Positions 14,503-22,696 are shown, numbered from the stretch's first letter. The stretch: DNA of 30,504 nucleotides from Deltaproteobacteria bacterium (GCA_013151235.1 JAADIO010000027.1:1-30504); one strand, 5' to 3'. The notes: generated by a model from the sequence alone, not told the origin. A program made the numbers and translations.

Positions 14503-16053
14503 ATGCCCACCTTAATGATCGATGACCGAAAGATTACCGTGGAACCGGGGACGACGGTCATGCAGGCGGCCGACCGGCTGGGGATTTTTATCCCCCGTTT
14601 CTGTTATCACCCCGGACTTTCCGCCGTCGGGAGTTGCCGGATGTGTATGGTGGAGGTCGAAAAGATTCCCAAGCTCCAGACCGCCTGTACCACGCCGGTA
14701 GTGGAGGGGATGGTGGTTCATACCTACACGGAACAGGTGATGGACGCCCGGAGGTCCGTTCTCGAATTTCTTCTGATCAATCATCCTCTTGATTGCCCGA
14801 TCTGCGATAAGGCCGGGGAGTGTTATCTTCAGGACGACTACATGGAATATGCACGTTATACCCCCCGGTACAAAGAGACCCGGTGGAAAAAACGAAAGGT
14901 CCATATTTTGGGGCCGACGATCGTGATGGATGAGGAGCGGTGTGTCCTCTGTTCCCGGTGCGTCCGCTTCCTTCAGGAGGTGACGGGGAAACAGAGACTG
15001 GGTATTTTTGAACGGGGCGCCCGCTCCGTCCTCTCCACTTTTCCCGGTCAGACCCTGACCGATCCCTATTGTGGGAACATCGTCGACCTCTGTCCCGTGG
15101 GGGCGTTGACGGACCGGACATTCCGTTTCCAACAGCGGGTCTGGATGTTGCGCCGGGGAGAATCGATCTGTCCTTACTGTGCCCGGGGGTGCAATATTGC
15201 CGTTGACTATAATGAACGGAGCGACGTCCAGATCAACGACCGTCGTGTCTACCGGTTCCGACCCCGTTTCAACCCGAAGGTCAACGGGCACTGGATCTGT
15301 GACCGGGGACGGTACGCTTACCGGTTCATAGACGATGCACGCCGACTTCGGGAACCGATGCTGCGGGAGGGCAAAAGACTTGTCCCCTCCGGATGGGAGC
15401 GGACTCTCAAACGGGTTGCCCGGCGGATCCGGGAGGTTCTCGATACTTTTGGTCCGGAGGGGATGGGGCTGATCCTGCTCCCCTCCGTGACGATCGGGAC
15501 GGCCCGCCGGGTACGGAAACTCTTTGTCGATGATCTCGGTCTGACCCGGATTGCGACCGGACCTTCTATCGATCCCGAGGCCGATGAGGATTCGATCCTT
15601 CTGCGGCGGGACCGTTTTCCGAACCGGGGCGGACTTGTCGCTGCGGGTTTTCCTGATGGGGATCCGGGAGCGGTCACCGAAGGGGTCCTGAGGGGATGGG
15701 CGACGGGCAAGATCAAGCTCCTCTACGTTATCGGAGACGATCTGCCCCGTTTTTTTGAGGAGACCTCCTCTTTTTCCATCCCCTCTGCCGGGGGAATCCT
15801 GATCCTGCAACGAAGCATGGAAGGTCCGGAGGATGACTTTGCCCGGATGCTCCTCCCTTCGGCCATGACGGCGGAGACGGCAGGGAGTTTCGTCAATTTT
15901 GAAGGGGAGGAGCAGACCTTCTCTGCGGTCCTGCCTCCTCTGGAGGAGGCCCTCCCCGATGAAGAGATTCTGGGGCGGTTATCCCTGCTCCTCGGACTGA
16001 AAGGGGAAGAGGCGTGCCGGCATGAAAATTCGGTTGAGGAGGAGCAGGGATGA
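14503..16053 (+). CDS. nuoG: NADH-quinone oxidoreductase subunit G, short form
   Basis: The 516-residue protein has the full N-terminal Fe-S array: a [2Fe-2S] domain (C34, C45, C48, C62), the His-Cys cluster (H94, C98, C101, C107), two [4Fe-4S] motifs ('CVLCSRC' and a later 'CPVGAL'), and the extra N7-type motif 'CPYCARGC' with its fourth Cys in 'HWICDRGR'. The molybdopterin-oxidoreductase-like region that follows is only about 230 residues, so the whole protein is well below the 700-900 residues usual for NuoG. The end is intact and overlaps nuoH by ATGA. It is likely a compact variant rather than a broken gene. Confidence 0.93.
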   Translation: MPTLMIDDRKITVEPGTTVMQAADRLGIFIPRFCYHPGLSAVGSCRMCMVEVEKIPKLQTACTTPVVEGMVVHTYTEQVMDARRSVLEFLLINHPLDCPICDKAGECYLQDDYMEYARYTPRYKETRWKKRKVHILGPTIVMDEERCVLCSRCVRFLQEVTGKQRLGIFERGARSVLSTFPGQTLTDPYCGNIVDLCPVGALTDRTFRFQQRVWMLRRGESICPYCARGCNIAVDYNERSDVQINDRRVYRFRPRFNPKVNGHWICDRGRYAYRFIDDARRLREPMLREGKRLVPSGWERTLKRVARRIREVLDTFGPEGMGLILLPSVTIGTARRVRKLFVDDLGLTRIATGPSIDPEADEDSILLRRDRFPNRGGLVAAGFPDGDPGAVTEGVLRGWATGKIKLLYVIGDDLPRFFEETSSFSIPSAGGILILQRSMEGPEDDFARMLLPSAMTAETAGSFVNFEGEEQTFSAVLPPLEEALPDEEILGRLSLLLGLKGEEACRHENSVEEEQG

Positions 16054-17129
16054 CGGTGTTGATCCTCCTGGCCAAGATCTTTATCATGATCGGTTTTCTC
16101 ATGACCATGGCTGTTCTGCTCACCTGGGTGGAACGGAAGCAGAGTGCACTCATGCAGGATCGGATCGGCGCCAACCGGGCCGACATCTTCGGGTTTCGTA
16201 TGCTCGGTCTCTTCCATCCCCTGGCCGATGCGATCAAACTGCTGACCAAGGAGGATTTTATCCCCCCGTCGGGGGATCGTTTTCTGCACACCCTCGCCCC
16301 CTGGATCGCCTTTACGACGGCCCTAGCCGCCTTTGCCGTGATCCCCTTCGGGCCGCCGGTTCATCTCTTCGGCCGGGAGATCACCCTGCAGGTGGCCGAC
16401 CCGCCCATCGGGATTCTCTTCGTCTTTGTCATCACGGGGCTTTCCATCTACGGTGTCGTACTGGCCGGCTGGGCATCGGGAAACCGTTACGGTTTGTTGG
16501 GTGCCCTGCGGGGCGCTGCCCAGACGATCTCTTATGAGGTCTCCATGGGGCTTTCCGTTATCGGTTTGTTGATGGTCTTCGGTTCTCTCAGTCCGGCCGC
16601 GATCTCCGAGGCGCAGGGCGGGTTACTCTTCGGCGTTTTTCCCCGGTGGGGGATCCTGGTCCAGCCCATAGGTTTCCTGATCTTTTTTACCGCCGCCATC
16701 GCAGAGACGAAGCGGATCCCCTTTGATCTTCCCGAAGGGGAATCGGAGATCATCGGCTTCTTTGTCGAATACAGCGGGATGAAGTTCGGGATGATGTGGT
16801 TGGGCGAGTTCGTCGAGATTGTTGTCATGTCGGGACTCATTGCGGTCCTCTTCTTCGGTGGATGGCAGGTTCCTTATCTGACGCCGGCCGGCTTTCTTTT
16901 CCCGGGCGGGGGATCCATCGCCCTTCCGGAAGGCATTGTCCTGGGGTTGCAGATTGGCGCATTCTTGGGGAAGGTGGTCTTCTTCTGCTGGTTTCAGATG
17001 CTTGTGCGCTGGACCCTGCCCCGGTTCCGGTACGACCAGTTGATGCGACTCGGATGGAAGGTACTTCTGCCGTTGTCGCTTCTCAATATCCTGGTTACCG
17101 GCATGGTTCTGCTGACATGGGGTGCGTGA
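16050..17129 (+). CDS. nuoH: NADH-quinone oxidoreductase subunit H
   Basis: The 359-residue membrane protein has about eight hydrophobic helices. Diagnostic loops are 'WVERKQSALMQDRIGANRA', 'ADAIKLLTKEDFIP' and 'ETKRIPFDLPEGESEIIGFFVEYSGMKFGMM', which line the quinone chamber and begin the proton path. It anchors the peripheral arm to the membrane. The ATG overlaps the nuoG stop, with GAGGAGGAGCAGGG upstream. Confidence 0.97.
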   Translation: MTVLILLAKIFIMIGFLMTMAVLLTWVERKQSALMQDRIGANRADIFGFRMLGLFHPLADAIKLLTKEDFIPPSGDRFLHTLAPWIAFTTALAAFAVIPFGPPVHLFGREITLQVADPPIGILFVFVITGLSIYGVVLAGWASGNRYGLLGALRGAAQTISYEVSMGLSVIGLLMVFGSLSPAAISEAQGGLLFGVFPRWGILVQPIGFLIFFTAAIAETKRIPFDLPEGESEIIGFFVEYSGMKFGMMWLGEFVEIVVMSGLIAVLFFGGWQVPYLTPAGFLFPGGGSIALPEGIVLGLQIGAFLGKVVFFCWFQMLVRWTLPRFRYDQLMRLGWKVLLPLSLLNILVTGMVLLTWGA

Positions 17130-17130
17130 A

Positions 17131-17661
17131 ATGAAGAAGGATCGAATTTCTCAAAAACGATTGAACTTTCCGGAGCGGCTCTATCTTGCAGAGATTCTCA
17201 GGGGCTTATGGATCACGGGGAAGCACTTCTTCCGGAATTTCCTGATGCATATCGGCCGGGCGTTGGGTGTGGTGAAGAAGCGCCGGGGGGCGGTGACGAT
17301 CCAGTACCCGGAAGAGTGCAGACCGATCCCCGCAGGCTACCGGGCGCGGCACCGTCTGCTGCGGCGGGAAGACGGGAGCCCGAAATGTGTCGCCTGCATG
17401 ATGTGTCCGACCATCTGTCCGGCCAACTGTATTCACATCCGGGCGGCGGAGAGCCCGGACCCGACGATCGAAAAATATCCCGTCGAATTCAGGATCAACC
17501 TTGACCGGTGCGTCATGTGCGGATTTTGTGTGGAGGCCTGTCCCGTGGACGCCATCCGGATGGACACGGGCGTGGTCGAGATGTCCGCTTCCGACCGGGA
17601 GGAATTCGTTACCGTCCTCGATTTCCTGCTCGATTCAAAGCCTGCGAAGAACCCTGTGTAG
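17131..17661 (+). CDS. nuoI: NADH-quinone oxidoreductase subunit I
   Basis: The 176-residue protein has two [4Fe-4S] motifs, 'CVACMMCPTICPANCI' and 'CVMCGFCVEACPVDAI' (clusters N6a/N6b), after the N-terminal amphipathic 'LRGLWITGKHFFRNFL' that lies on the membrane. ATG 17131 is chosen over the in-frame GTG at 17122, which overlaps nuoH; both are possible. This is the last nuo gene here: nuoJ, K, L, M and N do not follow, and an unrelated hydrolase comes next. Confidence 0.95.
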   Translation: MKKDRISQKRLNFPERLYLAEILRGLWITGKHFFRNFLMHIGRALGVVKKRRGAVTIQYPEECRPIPAGYRARHRLLRREDGSPKCVACMMCPTICPANCIHIRAAESPDPTIEKYPVEFRINLDRCVMCGFCVEACPVDAIRMDTGVVEMSASDREEFVTVLDFLLDSKPAKNPV

Positions 17662-17750
17662 TGCCGAACATGGAATGAAAGATCCGGCTTTCGTCCGGCG
17701 CGTTTCAATCGAGCTCTCAAAATGCGGGATCCGGAGGCTCCCTCTTTCAC

Positions 17751-17779
17751 TTGCAAAGCCCGCCGCCTTTCACTACTAT
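17751..17779 (+). promoter_or_regulatory. Candidate promoter placing the transcript start at the hydrolase ATG
   Basis: TTGCAA (17751-17756), 17-base spacer, TACTAT (17774-17779); 4/6 and 4/6. The predicted start falls on or beside the ATG at 17786, and no ribosome-binding site is visible before that ATG, so the mRNA might be leaderless. Confidence 0.35.
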
Positions 17780-17785
17780 AAAAGC

Positions 17786-18556
17786 ATGAAACGAAAGGGA
17801 AAGGGAGTTCCGCTGACACTCCTGCAGATGGATACGTCAAAGGATGGAGGTGGCTGCGTAGACCGGGTGTTGCACACGCTCGGTTCGATCGTCCGGAAGA
17901 AGGGAGGGATTGTTCTTCTGCCGGAGATCTGGTCCGGTGATTTTGCCTGGCCGGAGATTGAGGCCACAGCCCACAAGACACCGGCGATTCTCAAAGAACT
18001 CTGCCGTATCAGCCGGGACCACTCCTCACTCATCGTCGGTTCCCTTCCGGAGCGAAGGGGAGAGCATCTCCTGAACACCGCCTTCCTCGTTGAAGACGGC
18101 AGGGTTCTCGGTCGTTATGTCAAACAGTATCTCTTCTCTCCGATGGAGGAGGACCGGTACTTTTCCACCCGGCGGAGCCGGAAGGTCTTTGACACGAAGT
18201 ACGGAAAGATCGGCGTGGCGATCTGTTTTGACCTCCGCTTCCCCGAATCCTTCCGGACCTTCCACAGATCGGGGGGATGGCTGATCCTCGTTCCGGCACA
18301 GTGGCCGAAGCCGAGGTGTGCCCATTGGGAGACGCTCCTGGTTGCCCGGGCGATTGAGAACCAGGCTTTTGTGGCCGGGTGCAACCGTGTCGGCAAAACG
18401 GGAAGGACTTCCTTCTGCGGCGGATCGATGATTGTCGACCCGTGGGGAAAGGTTCTTGCCCGGGGGAAGGGGAGACACGGCATGGTCTCTGCTGTTGTCC
18501 ACCCCGGTCGCACGGATGAAGTCCGCAAAAGCATTCCAATGAACGGCATCGGGTGA
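17786..18556 (+). CDS. Carbon-nitrogen hydrolase (nitrilase superfamily, omega-amidase-like)
   Basis: The 256-residue protein has the nitrilase-fold catalytic triad: Glu in 'VLLPEIWSGDF', Lys in 'RYVKQYLFSP', Cys in 'GVAICFDLRFPE'. Length and the 'ICFDLRFPE' motif place it with Nit2/YafV-like omega-amidases, which hydrolyse alpha-keto amides such as ketoglutaramate; other small amides are possible. I chose ATG 17786 because the first conserved strand ('PLTLLQMD') starts a few residues later; the in-frame ATG at 17675 would add 37 residues with no family match. It is followed 7 bases later by the recombinase gene. Confidence 0.85.
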   Translation: MKRKGKGVPLTLLQMDTSKDGGGCVDRVLHTLGSIVRKKGGIVLLPEIWSGDFAWPEIEATAHKTPAILKELCRISRDHSSLIVGSLPERRGEHLLNTAFLVEDGRVLGRYVKQYLFSPMEEDRYFSTRRSRKVFDTKYGKIGVAICFDLRFPESFRTFHRSGGWLILVPAQWPKPRCAHWETLLVARAIENQAFVAGCNRVGKTGRTSFCGGSMIVDPWGKVLARGKGRHGMVSAVVHPGRTDEVRKSIPMNGIG

Positions 18557-18563
18557 TTGAATT

Positions 18564-19451
18564 ATGGAGCGTATCCTCGCAGAATTTCTCAGCTATATCC
18601 AGGTCGAAAAGGGGTTGGCCGACAATACCTTGATTGCCTACCGGAGGGACCTCAATCATTTCTTTGCTTTCCTGAAAAACGAAAAGATTACGAAGCTTGA
18701 ACAGGTGGACCGTCATGCCGTCCTCTCCTATCAGGTTCGGATCAAGCGGTCGGGGCTCCAGCTCTCCACTGTCCGGCGGCGCATGGTCAGTGTGCGGGCC
18801 TTCTTCCGTTTTTTAATCCTCGAAGGGAAAGCCGTAACCGATCCCACGGAGAATGTCGAAACCCCGAAAGGTTTGCAGCACCTTCCGGAGACCCTGACAC
18901 CTGCCGATGTGGATAAACTCCTTGCATCCCCGGACCCGGCCAACCCCCTCGGCATGCGGGACCGGGCGATGCTGGAACTCCTCTATGCCACGGGACTGCG
19001 GGTCAGTGAACTGGTGGGCCTTCGTCTGGCGGATCTCAATTTAGAGGTGGGCTACCTGGTCACCCTCGGCAAGGGGAGCAAGGAGCGGTTGGTTCCCATG
19101 GGGGATGCCGCGCGGAAGAAGATTGAGGAGTATTTGTCAGCCGGCCGACGGCGCCTGATCAAATTGAAATTTTCGGACATCCTTTTTCCCAACCGTTTCG
19201 GAGACCCGATGAGCCGTCAGGGTTTTTTCAAAATCATCAAAAAATATGCCCTGCGTGCCGGGATCCGGAAGACGATCTCTCCCCATACTCTCCGCCACTC
19301 CTTTGCCAGCCATCTCCTCGAAAACGGCGCCGACCTCCGGTCGGTCCAGATGATGCTCGGCCATGCCGATATCTCCACTACCCAGATCTATACGCATGTC
19401 ACCAGGGAACGGCTGAAAAAGGTCTTCGAAAAACATCATCCGCGGGCATAG
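18564..19451 (+). CDS. xerD: Tyrosine recombinase XerC/XerD
   Basis: The 295-residue protein has an N-terminal SAM-like core-binding domain ('FLSYIQVEKGLADNTLIAYRRDL') and a C-terminal catalytic domain with Arg in 'ATGLRVSEL', Lys in 'GKGSKERLVP', His-x-x-Arg in 'HTLRHSFASHLL', and His/Tyr in 'LGHADISTTQIYTHV'. Length and motifs are those of the chromosomal Xer dimer-resolution recombinases, not of phage integrases. 'LENGADLRSVQMMLGHADISTTQIYTHV' is slightly closer to XerD; the C/D choice is not certain. No attachment site or mobile element is evident nearby, so it is most likely the housekeeping gene. Confidence 0.88.
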   Translation: MERILAEFLSYIQVEKGLADNTLIAYRRDLNHFFAFLKNEKITKLEQVDRHAVLSYQVRIKRSGLQLSTVRRRMVSVRAFFRFLILEGKAVTDPTENVETPKGLQHLPETLTPADVDKLLASPDPANPLGMRDRAMLELLYATGLRVSELVGLRLADLNLEVGYLVTLGKGSKERLVPMGDAARKKIEEYLSAGRRRLIKLKFSDILFPNRFGDPMSRQGFFKIIKKYALRAGIRKTISPHTLRHSFASHLLENGADLRSVQMMLGHADISTTQIYTHVTRERLKKVFEKHHPRA

Positions 19452-19523
19452 TGTTTCATCAAACACTTGTTTGTTCCCGAAAAATCGGTTTGTATGGTGG
19501 CGGAAAGGACCGAATTAAAGTGC

Positions 19524-19545
19524 TTTTTCCCTGATCCGGGAAAAA
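19524..19545 (+). terminator. Weak terminator-like hairpin after xer
   Basis: TTTTTCCC (19524-19531) pairs with GGGAAAAA (19538-19545) around a 6-base loop. It is an A/T-rich stem without a separate T-run, so termination would be modest in either direction. Confidence 0.35.
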
Positions 19546-19549
19546 CATC

Positions 19550-19577
19550 TAAAGTATGGGATATTATTTACCGATAT
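19550..19577 (+). promoter_or_regulatory. Sigma-28 (FliA)-like promoter for the chemoreceptor gene
   Basis: TAAAGTAT (19550-19557), 12 bases, ACCGATAT (19570-19577). The flagellar sigma-28 consensus is TAAAGTTT-N11-GCCGATAA, so the boxes match 7/8 and 6/8 with a spacer one base longer. It sits 60 bases upstream of a chemoreceptor start, the expected type of target. Confidence 0.6.
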
Positions 19578-19636
19578 CATTCATTGTTCACGTTAGATAA
19601 GTTCTTTCGTTCAGGTCATAAATGAGGAGGAAGACC

Positions 19637-21226
19637 ATGGGATCTCACCTGGAGAAGACCATCTACACGTTCCTTGCGCTTATTGCCGTCCCGGTTTTTT
19701 ATGTTTTTCATGGAATGAACGGCTTCTCCTCTGGAATAGTCATTCTCCTGCTGGTTTTGTTCGCAGCGACAGTGATCATGGTCTTCAGATTTTTTCTCAG
19801 GATGCATTCACAGTCGGAAGAAATATCACAATTCGTCCAACAAGTGTCCGAAGGGAATCTGAGCGTTCATCACAAGACATCCTTAAAAACAATTTCCAGG
19901 AGATTGCAACAATCGTTGCACAACATGACCTGCAAGACCGGACAGTCCATTGATCATATTTTGCAATCCTCCGCCGTTCTGGCTTCCGAAAACAGCGTGT
20001 TGTCGGTGGAAGCGCAGAAGAGCCGGATCGAAGCGGATATGCAGCAGGAACAGTCGGCGGCCATTGCAACTGCTTCCGAAGAAATCTCACAGACGGTTGC
20101 CGATATTGCCCGTAACTGTGACGTTGCTTCAGAGACCTCCGGGAAGGTTCTGAAACTGGGGGAAAAAGGAAAGGAGGCGCTGCGTGTTACGATGGATCAT
20201 ATCGGCCTTCTTTCCGATACATCCGAAAAACTGGCTTCCATGATCAACCAGTTGGATGCCAAAACGGAGAACGTTGGAGAAATTATCGGGCTGATTGAGG
20301 ATATCGCGGACCAGACGAATCTTCTCGCATTAAATGCAGCGATCGAGGCGGCCCGTGCCGGTAATGCCGGAAGGGGGTTTTCCGTTGTCGCGGAAGAAGT
20401 CCGAAAATTAGCGGAAAAAACCATGCAGGCCACCGGTCGGATCACGACCACGATCACTTCGATCCAGAAGGAGGCCCGGGATACGTCCGAATCCACCGAG
20501 AAAGCGGTCAGGGAAATTAAAGAGAGTCATGAATCGATGATCAAAACGCAATCGATCCTTACGGAAATTGTCGATGCAGTCCAGGATTCCTCCGAACAGA
20601 TCACACAGATCACGGCGGCCGTCAACGAACAAACCACGGCTACGGAAGAGATCGCAGCGAATATCCACAAAATTTCCGATTCCGCCCGGGCGATTTCAAA
20701 CCATGGAAAAAATTTACTTTCCGGAATCAACAAGACGTCCGGGATTATTGCGGATCTGAATTCGTCTCTCGGCCATTTCCGGATCGATCCGGAACCGGCC
20801 ACCTTGCTGGAACTGACCAAGGCGGACCATCGTTTCTGGGTCCAGCGTCTTTACAAGATGGTGTACGGAGAAGAGAGGATTGCTCCTAAAGAAATGACCG
20901 ATCACCATCAATGCAGGCTGGGCAAGTGGTATTTCGGAGAGGGAAAGGATATCTGCGGCGTTTATGGTGAATTCATCGCGCTGGATTCGCCTCATAAACA
21001 GTTGCATGAAAAAGCCCGACTTTGCATCGAACGTTTCAATGCCGGAGATCTCCATGCAGCCGAAACATTGTTGGGGGAGATTGAAGAGATCTCTCATGAT
21101 GTCGTCGGGTTGCTCGACGAGTTGAAGAGGCATTGCTTGGGCCAGGCCGGAATGGCGGAAACGACCCGAATGCCGCAATCTGTTTTTCCAAAAGAAACGG
21201 ATCGGGTCCTGGAAAAAACAGCATAG
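19637..21226 (+). CDS. Methyl-accepting chemotaxis protein with C-terminal CZB zinc-binding domain
   Basis: The 529-residue receptor has two transmembrane helices (about 8-24 and 33-54) separated by only about eight residues, so it has no periplasmic ligand domain. A HAMP-like linker ('[10 protein letters not shown]') and the signalling hairpin follow, with the tip '[38 protein letters not shown]'. The C-terminus is a CZB domain: His in '[12 protein letters not shown]', Cys in '[11 protein letters not shown]' and His-x3-His in '[10 protein letters not shown]', the 3-His/1-Cys zinc site. CZB receptors sense cytoplasmic zinc or oxidants such as HOCl. ATG 19637 is chosen because GAGGAGG lies 6 bases before it. 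No CheR/CheB tail pentapeptide is present. Confidence 0.93.
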   Translation: MGSHLEKTIYTFLALIAVPVFYVFHGMNGFSSGIVILLLVLFAATVIMVFRFFLRMHSQSEEISQFVQQVSEGNLSVHHKTSLKTISRRLQQSLHNMTCKTGQSIDHILQSSAVLASENSVLSVEAQKSRIEADMQQEQSAAIATASEEISQTVADIARNCDVASETSGKVLKLGEKGKEALRVTMDHIGLLSDTSEKLASMINQLDAKTENVGEIIGLIEDIADQTNLLALNAAIEAARAGNAGRGFSVVAEEVRKLAEKTMQATGRITTTITSIQKEARDTSESTEKAVREIKESHESMIKTQSILTEIVDAVQDSSEQITQITAAVNEQTTATEEIAANIHKISDSARAISNHGKNLLSGINKTSGIIADLNSSLGHFRIDPEPATLLELTKADHRFWVQRLYKMVYGEERIAPKEMTDHHQCRLGKWYFGEGKDICGVYGEFIALDSPHKQLHEKARLCIERFNAGDLHAAETLLGEIEEISHDVVGLLDELKRHCLGQAGMAETTRMPQSVFPKETDRVLEKTA

Positions 21227-21368
21227 GTCTTCGGCATCCGGTTCCGGGGAGTTCACACCCTTCTGATCTACCTGGAGCTGAAAAACCGGATCCTTTCCAC
21301 CGGTCCCTTTGATAGATCCTGCAAGTTTACACTGCATCGTTCTTCCACCGAGATTTGATGTCGAATCT

Positions 21369-21385
21369 GCCCGCAAAGAGCGGGC
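21369..21385 (+). terminator. Short terminator-like hairpin in the gap after the chemoreceptor gene
   Basis: GCCCGC (21369-21374), loop AAAGA, GCGGGC (21380-21385), then TTTCC. The 328-bp gap 21227-21554 otherwise holds a weak ACCGG/CCGGT hairpin near 21287-21306 and the ferredoxin promoter; I see no gene in it. Confidence 0.45.
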
Positions 21386-21465
21386 TTTCCGCACCGCCGG
21401 GAGGGGTATTCCTTAACGGCAGCATCTCCTTTGTTACCATCGGACACCGAAATTTTGCCGTCGGC

Positions 21466-21494
21466 TTGACCCTTTTCGGGGAATTTGCTAAGTT
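21466..21494 (+). promoter_or_regulatory. Promoter of the ferredoxin-led small-protein cluster
   Basis: TTGACC (21466-21471), 17-base spacer, TAAGTT (21489-21494), with TTTGC just upstream giving an extended -10. The spacer contains CGGGGAATTTGC, nearly the same as in the promoter at 816-844. Confidence 0.55.
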
Positions 21495-21554
21495 TAATAC
21501 GGGCGATGTAATTTTATTTTATCTTGAATGGAACCGTTTGATGAGGAATAGGAA

Positions 21555-21743
21555 ATGACCCCTGTCGTGGATGAGGAGAAATGCATCGGTTGTGGAAGCT
21601 GTTCGGATATTTGCCCGGCCGTGTTTTTTTTAAATGAGGATACGGAAAAGGCGGAGGTGATCGACGAAGACGGGTGCGACATTGCCGGTTGCTGCGAAGC
21701 TGCTGCCGAGAACTGTCCCGTGGATGCGATCACTCTCGAATAA
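21555..21743 (+). CDS. Small [4Fe-4S] ferredoxin
   Basis: The 62-residue protein has 'CIGCGSCSDICP' near the N-terminus and a single distant Cys in 'AAENCPVDAITLE', the arrangement of monocluster [4Fe-4S] ferredoxins; C-x-x-x-x-C in 'CDIAGCCEAAAENCP' may form the disulfide or extra ligand typical of such proteins. It is a low-potential electron carrier of the cytosol. AGGAAATG gives a close ribosome-binding site. It leads a run of four small genes. Confidence 0.93.
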   Translation: MTPVVDEEKCIGCGSCSDICPAVFFLNEDTEKAEVIDEDGCDIAGCCEAAAENCPVDAITLE

Positions 21744-21749
21744 CAGGTT

Positions 21750-22091
21750 ATGAATATCGATTCCTATGATTTCGGCAGGTTGGTGGTGGAAGGGAGGGAA
21801 TACCGCAACGATGTCATCCTGCTTCCCGGCCGGGTGATCGACCCCTGGTGGCGCAAGGAAGGGCATCGGTTGCAGGAGGAAGATCTGGCATCGGTGATGA
21901 TGGTTCCTCTTCGGCTCCTGGTGATCGGGACCGGGATGGATGGGAAGATGCAAGTTCCGGAAGAAGCGGTTTCCTTCCTGCGGGATGCGGGGGTCGAGCC
22001 AATGGTGCTGAAAAGCCGTGAAGCCTGCAGAGTATTTAATGAGGAATCGAAGCAAGGAGGCGTGGCCGGAGCTTTCCATCTGACCTGCTGA
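21750..22091 (+). CDS. Mth938-like domain protein (DUF498 family)
   Basis: The 113-residue protein is a full Mth938-like domain: 'DSYDFGRLVVEGREYRNDVILLPGRVIDPWWRKEGHRL' at the start, then 'LRLLVIGTGMDGKMQVP' and the closing 'GGVAGAFHLTC'. The molecular role is unknown in bacteria; the eukaryotic relative NDUFAF3 is a complex I assembly factor. It begins 6 bases after the ferredoxin stop, so the two are co-transcribed. A link to the nuo cluster 4 kb upstream is only a possibility. Confidence 0.85.
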   Translation: MNIDSYDFGRLVVEGREYRNDVILLPGRVIDPWWRKEGHRLQEEDLASVMMVPLRLLVIGTGMDGKMQVPEEAVSFLRDAGVEPMVLKSREACRVFNEESKQGGVAGAFHLTC

Positions 22092-22126
22092 GACAGGAGA
22101 GAGTGAAACAGGAGAGGGAAAGTTTT

Positions 22127-22351
22127 ATGAACTATGCAAAGATAAAAAAAGCGTGTCCCAACATTCAGCAGAATCTGTCGGACTGTAACTGTTCCTATAC
22201 TTCCTGTGACAAGACTGGACTCTGCTGTCGTTGCGTGGCCTATCATCGGGCGAATCGTGAACTGCCGGCCTGCTTCTTTCCTGATGACGTGGAAAAGGGA
22301 TGGGACCGCTCCTTTCGTAATTTTATCGAGACCTGGAAAGACAAGGTCTGA
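22127..22351 (+). CDS. Cys-rich DUF6485-type protein
   Basis: The 74-residue protein has eight cysteines: C10, C20, C22, C27, C33, C34, C36 and C49. The pattern 'ACPNIQQNL...CNCSYTSCDKTGLCCRCVAYHRANRELPACFFP' matches DUF6485, a small cytosolic protein family of anaerobes without known function; metal or cluster binding is likely. I chose ATG 22127; the in-frame GTG at 22103 has a good AGGAGAG site and would add eight residues, so either start is possible. Confidence 0.78.
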   Translation: MNYAKIKKACPNIQQNLSDCNCSYTSCDKTGLCCRCVAYHRANRELPACFFPDDVEKGWDRSFRNFIETWKDKV

Positions 22352-22396
22352 ACCGCCTTCAGGGTAGATCAATTTTTCACTGATGGAGAGATCGTT

Positions 22397-22690
22397 ATGA
22401 GCTTTGAAAACGCCTGTCCCGGGTCCAAAAAATTTATTCAGCCGTCTCCCGAAGAATTTTGTTGCAAGGAATGCGGCGCCAGGGTGGAGATCTGGTCCGA
22501 CGAAATGACCGCCGAATGCCCCCGGTGCGGCGGGAAGGTGAGCCGCGTCAAGGAGGCGACCTGTCTGGATCACTGCCCGAAGGCGGAGCAGTGTCTCGGC
22601 GTGATGAAATACAATAAACTTCTTCGCGACGGGATGATCACGAAGAAAAACCTCTCCGGAGAATCTTCCGAAACCTCGGAAAAAGATTAG
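22397..22690 (+). CDS. Zinc-ribbon Cys-rich protein of unknown function
   Basis: The 97-residue protein has nine cysteines. 'CCKECGARVEIWSDEMTAECPRCGGKV' forms a rubredoxin-like zinc ribbon (C23/C26 with C41/C44), and 'CLDHCPKAEQCLG' (C56, C60, C66) could bind a second metal or cluster. Similar small proteins occur in anaerobic proteobacteria; I do not know a function. GGAGAG precedes the ATG. The acidic Ser/Glu tail is probably disordered. Confidence 0.7.
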   Translation: MSFENACPGSKKFIQPSPEEFCCKECGARVEIWSDEMTAECPRCGGKVSRVKEATCLDHCPKAEQCLGVMKYNKLLRDGMITKKNLSGESSETSEKD

Positions 22691-22696
22691 ATTTTC

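Noticed and set aside
14512-15810. Minus-strand ORF of 432 codons
   Set aside because: Antisense shadow of nuoG; the plus frame has every Fe-S motif.
18564-19451. Phage or integrative-element integrase
   Set aside because: Length and motifs are of housekeeping XerC/D; no attachment repeats, tRNA gene or phage genes are nearby.
21227-21394. Minus-strand reading frame extending from antisense of the chemoreceptor gene into the gap
   Set aside because: Most of it is antisense to the receptor; the gap portion shows no recognised domain or ribosome-binding site.
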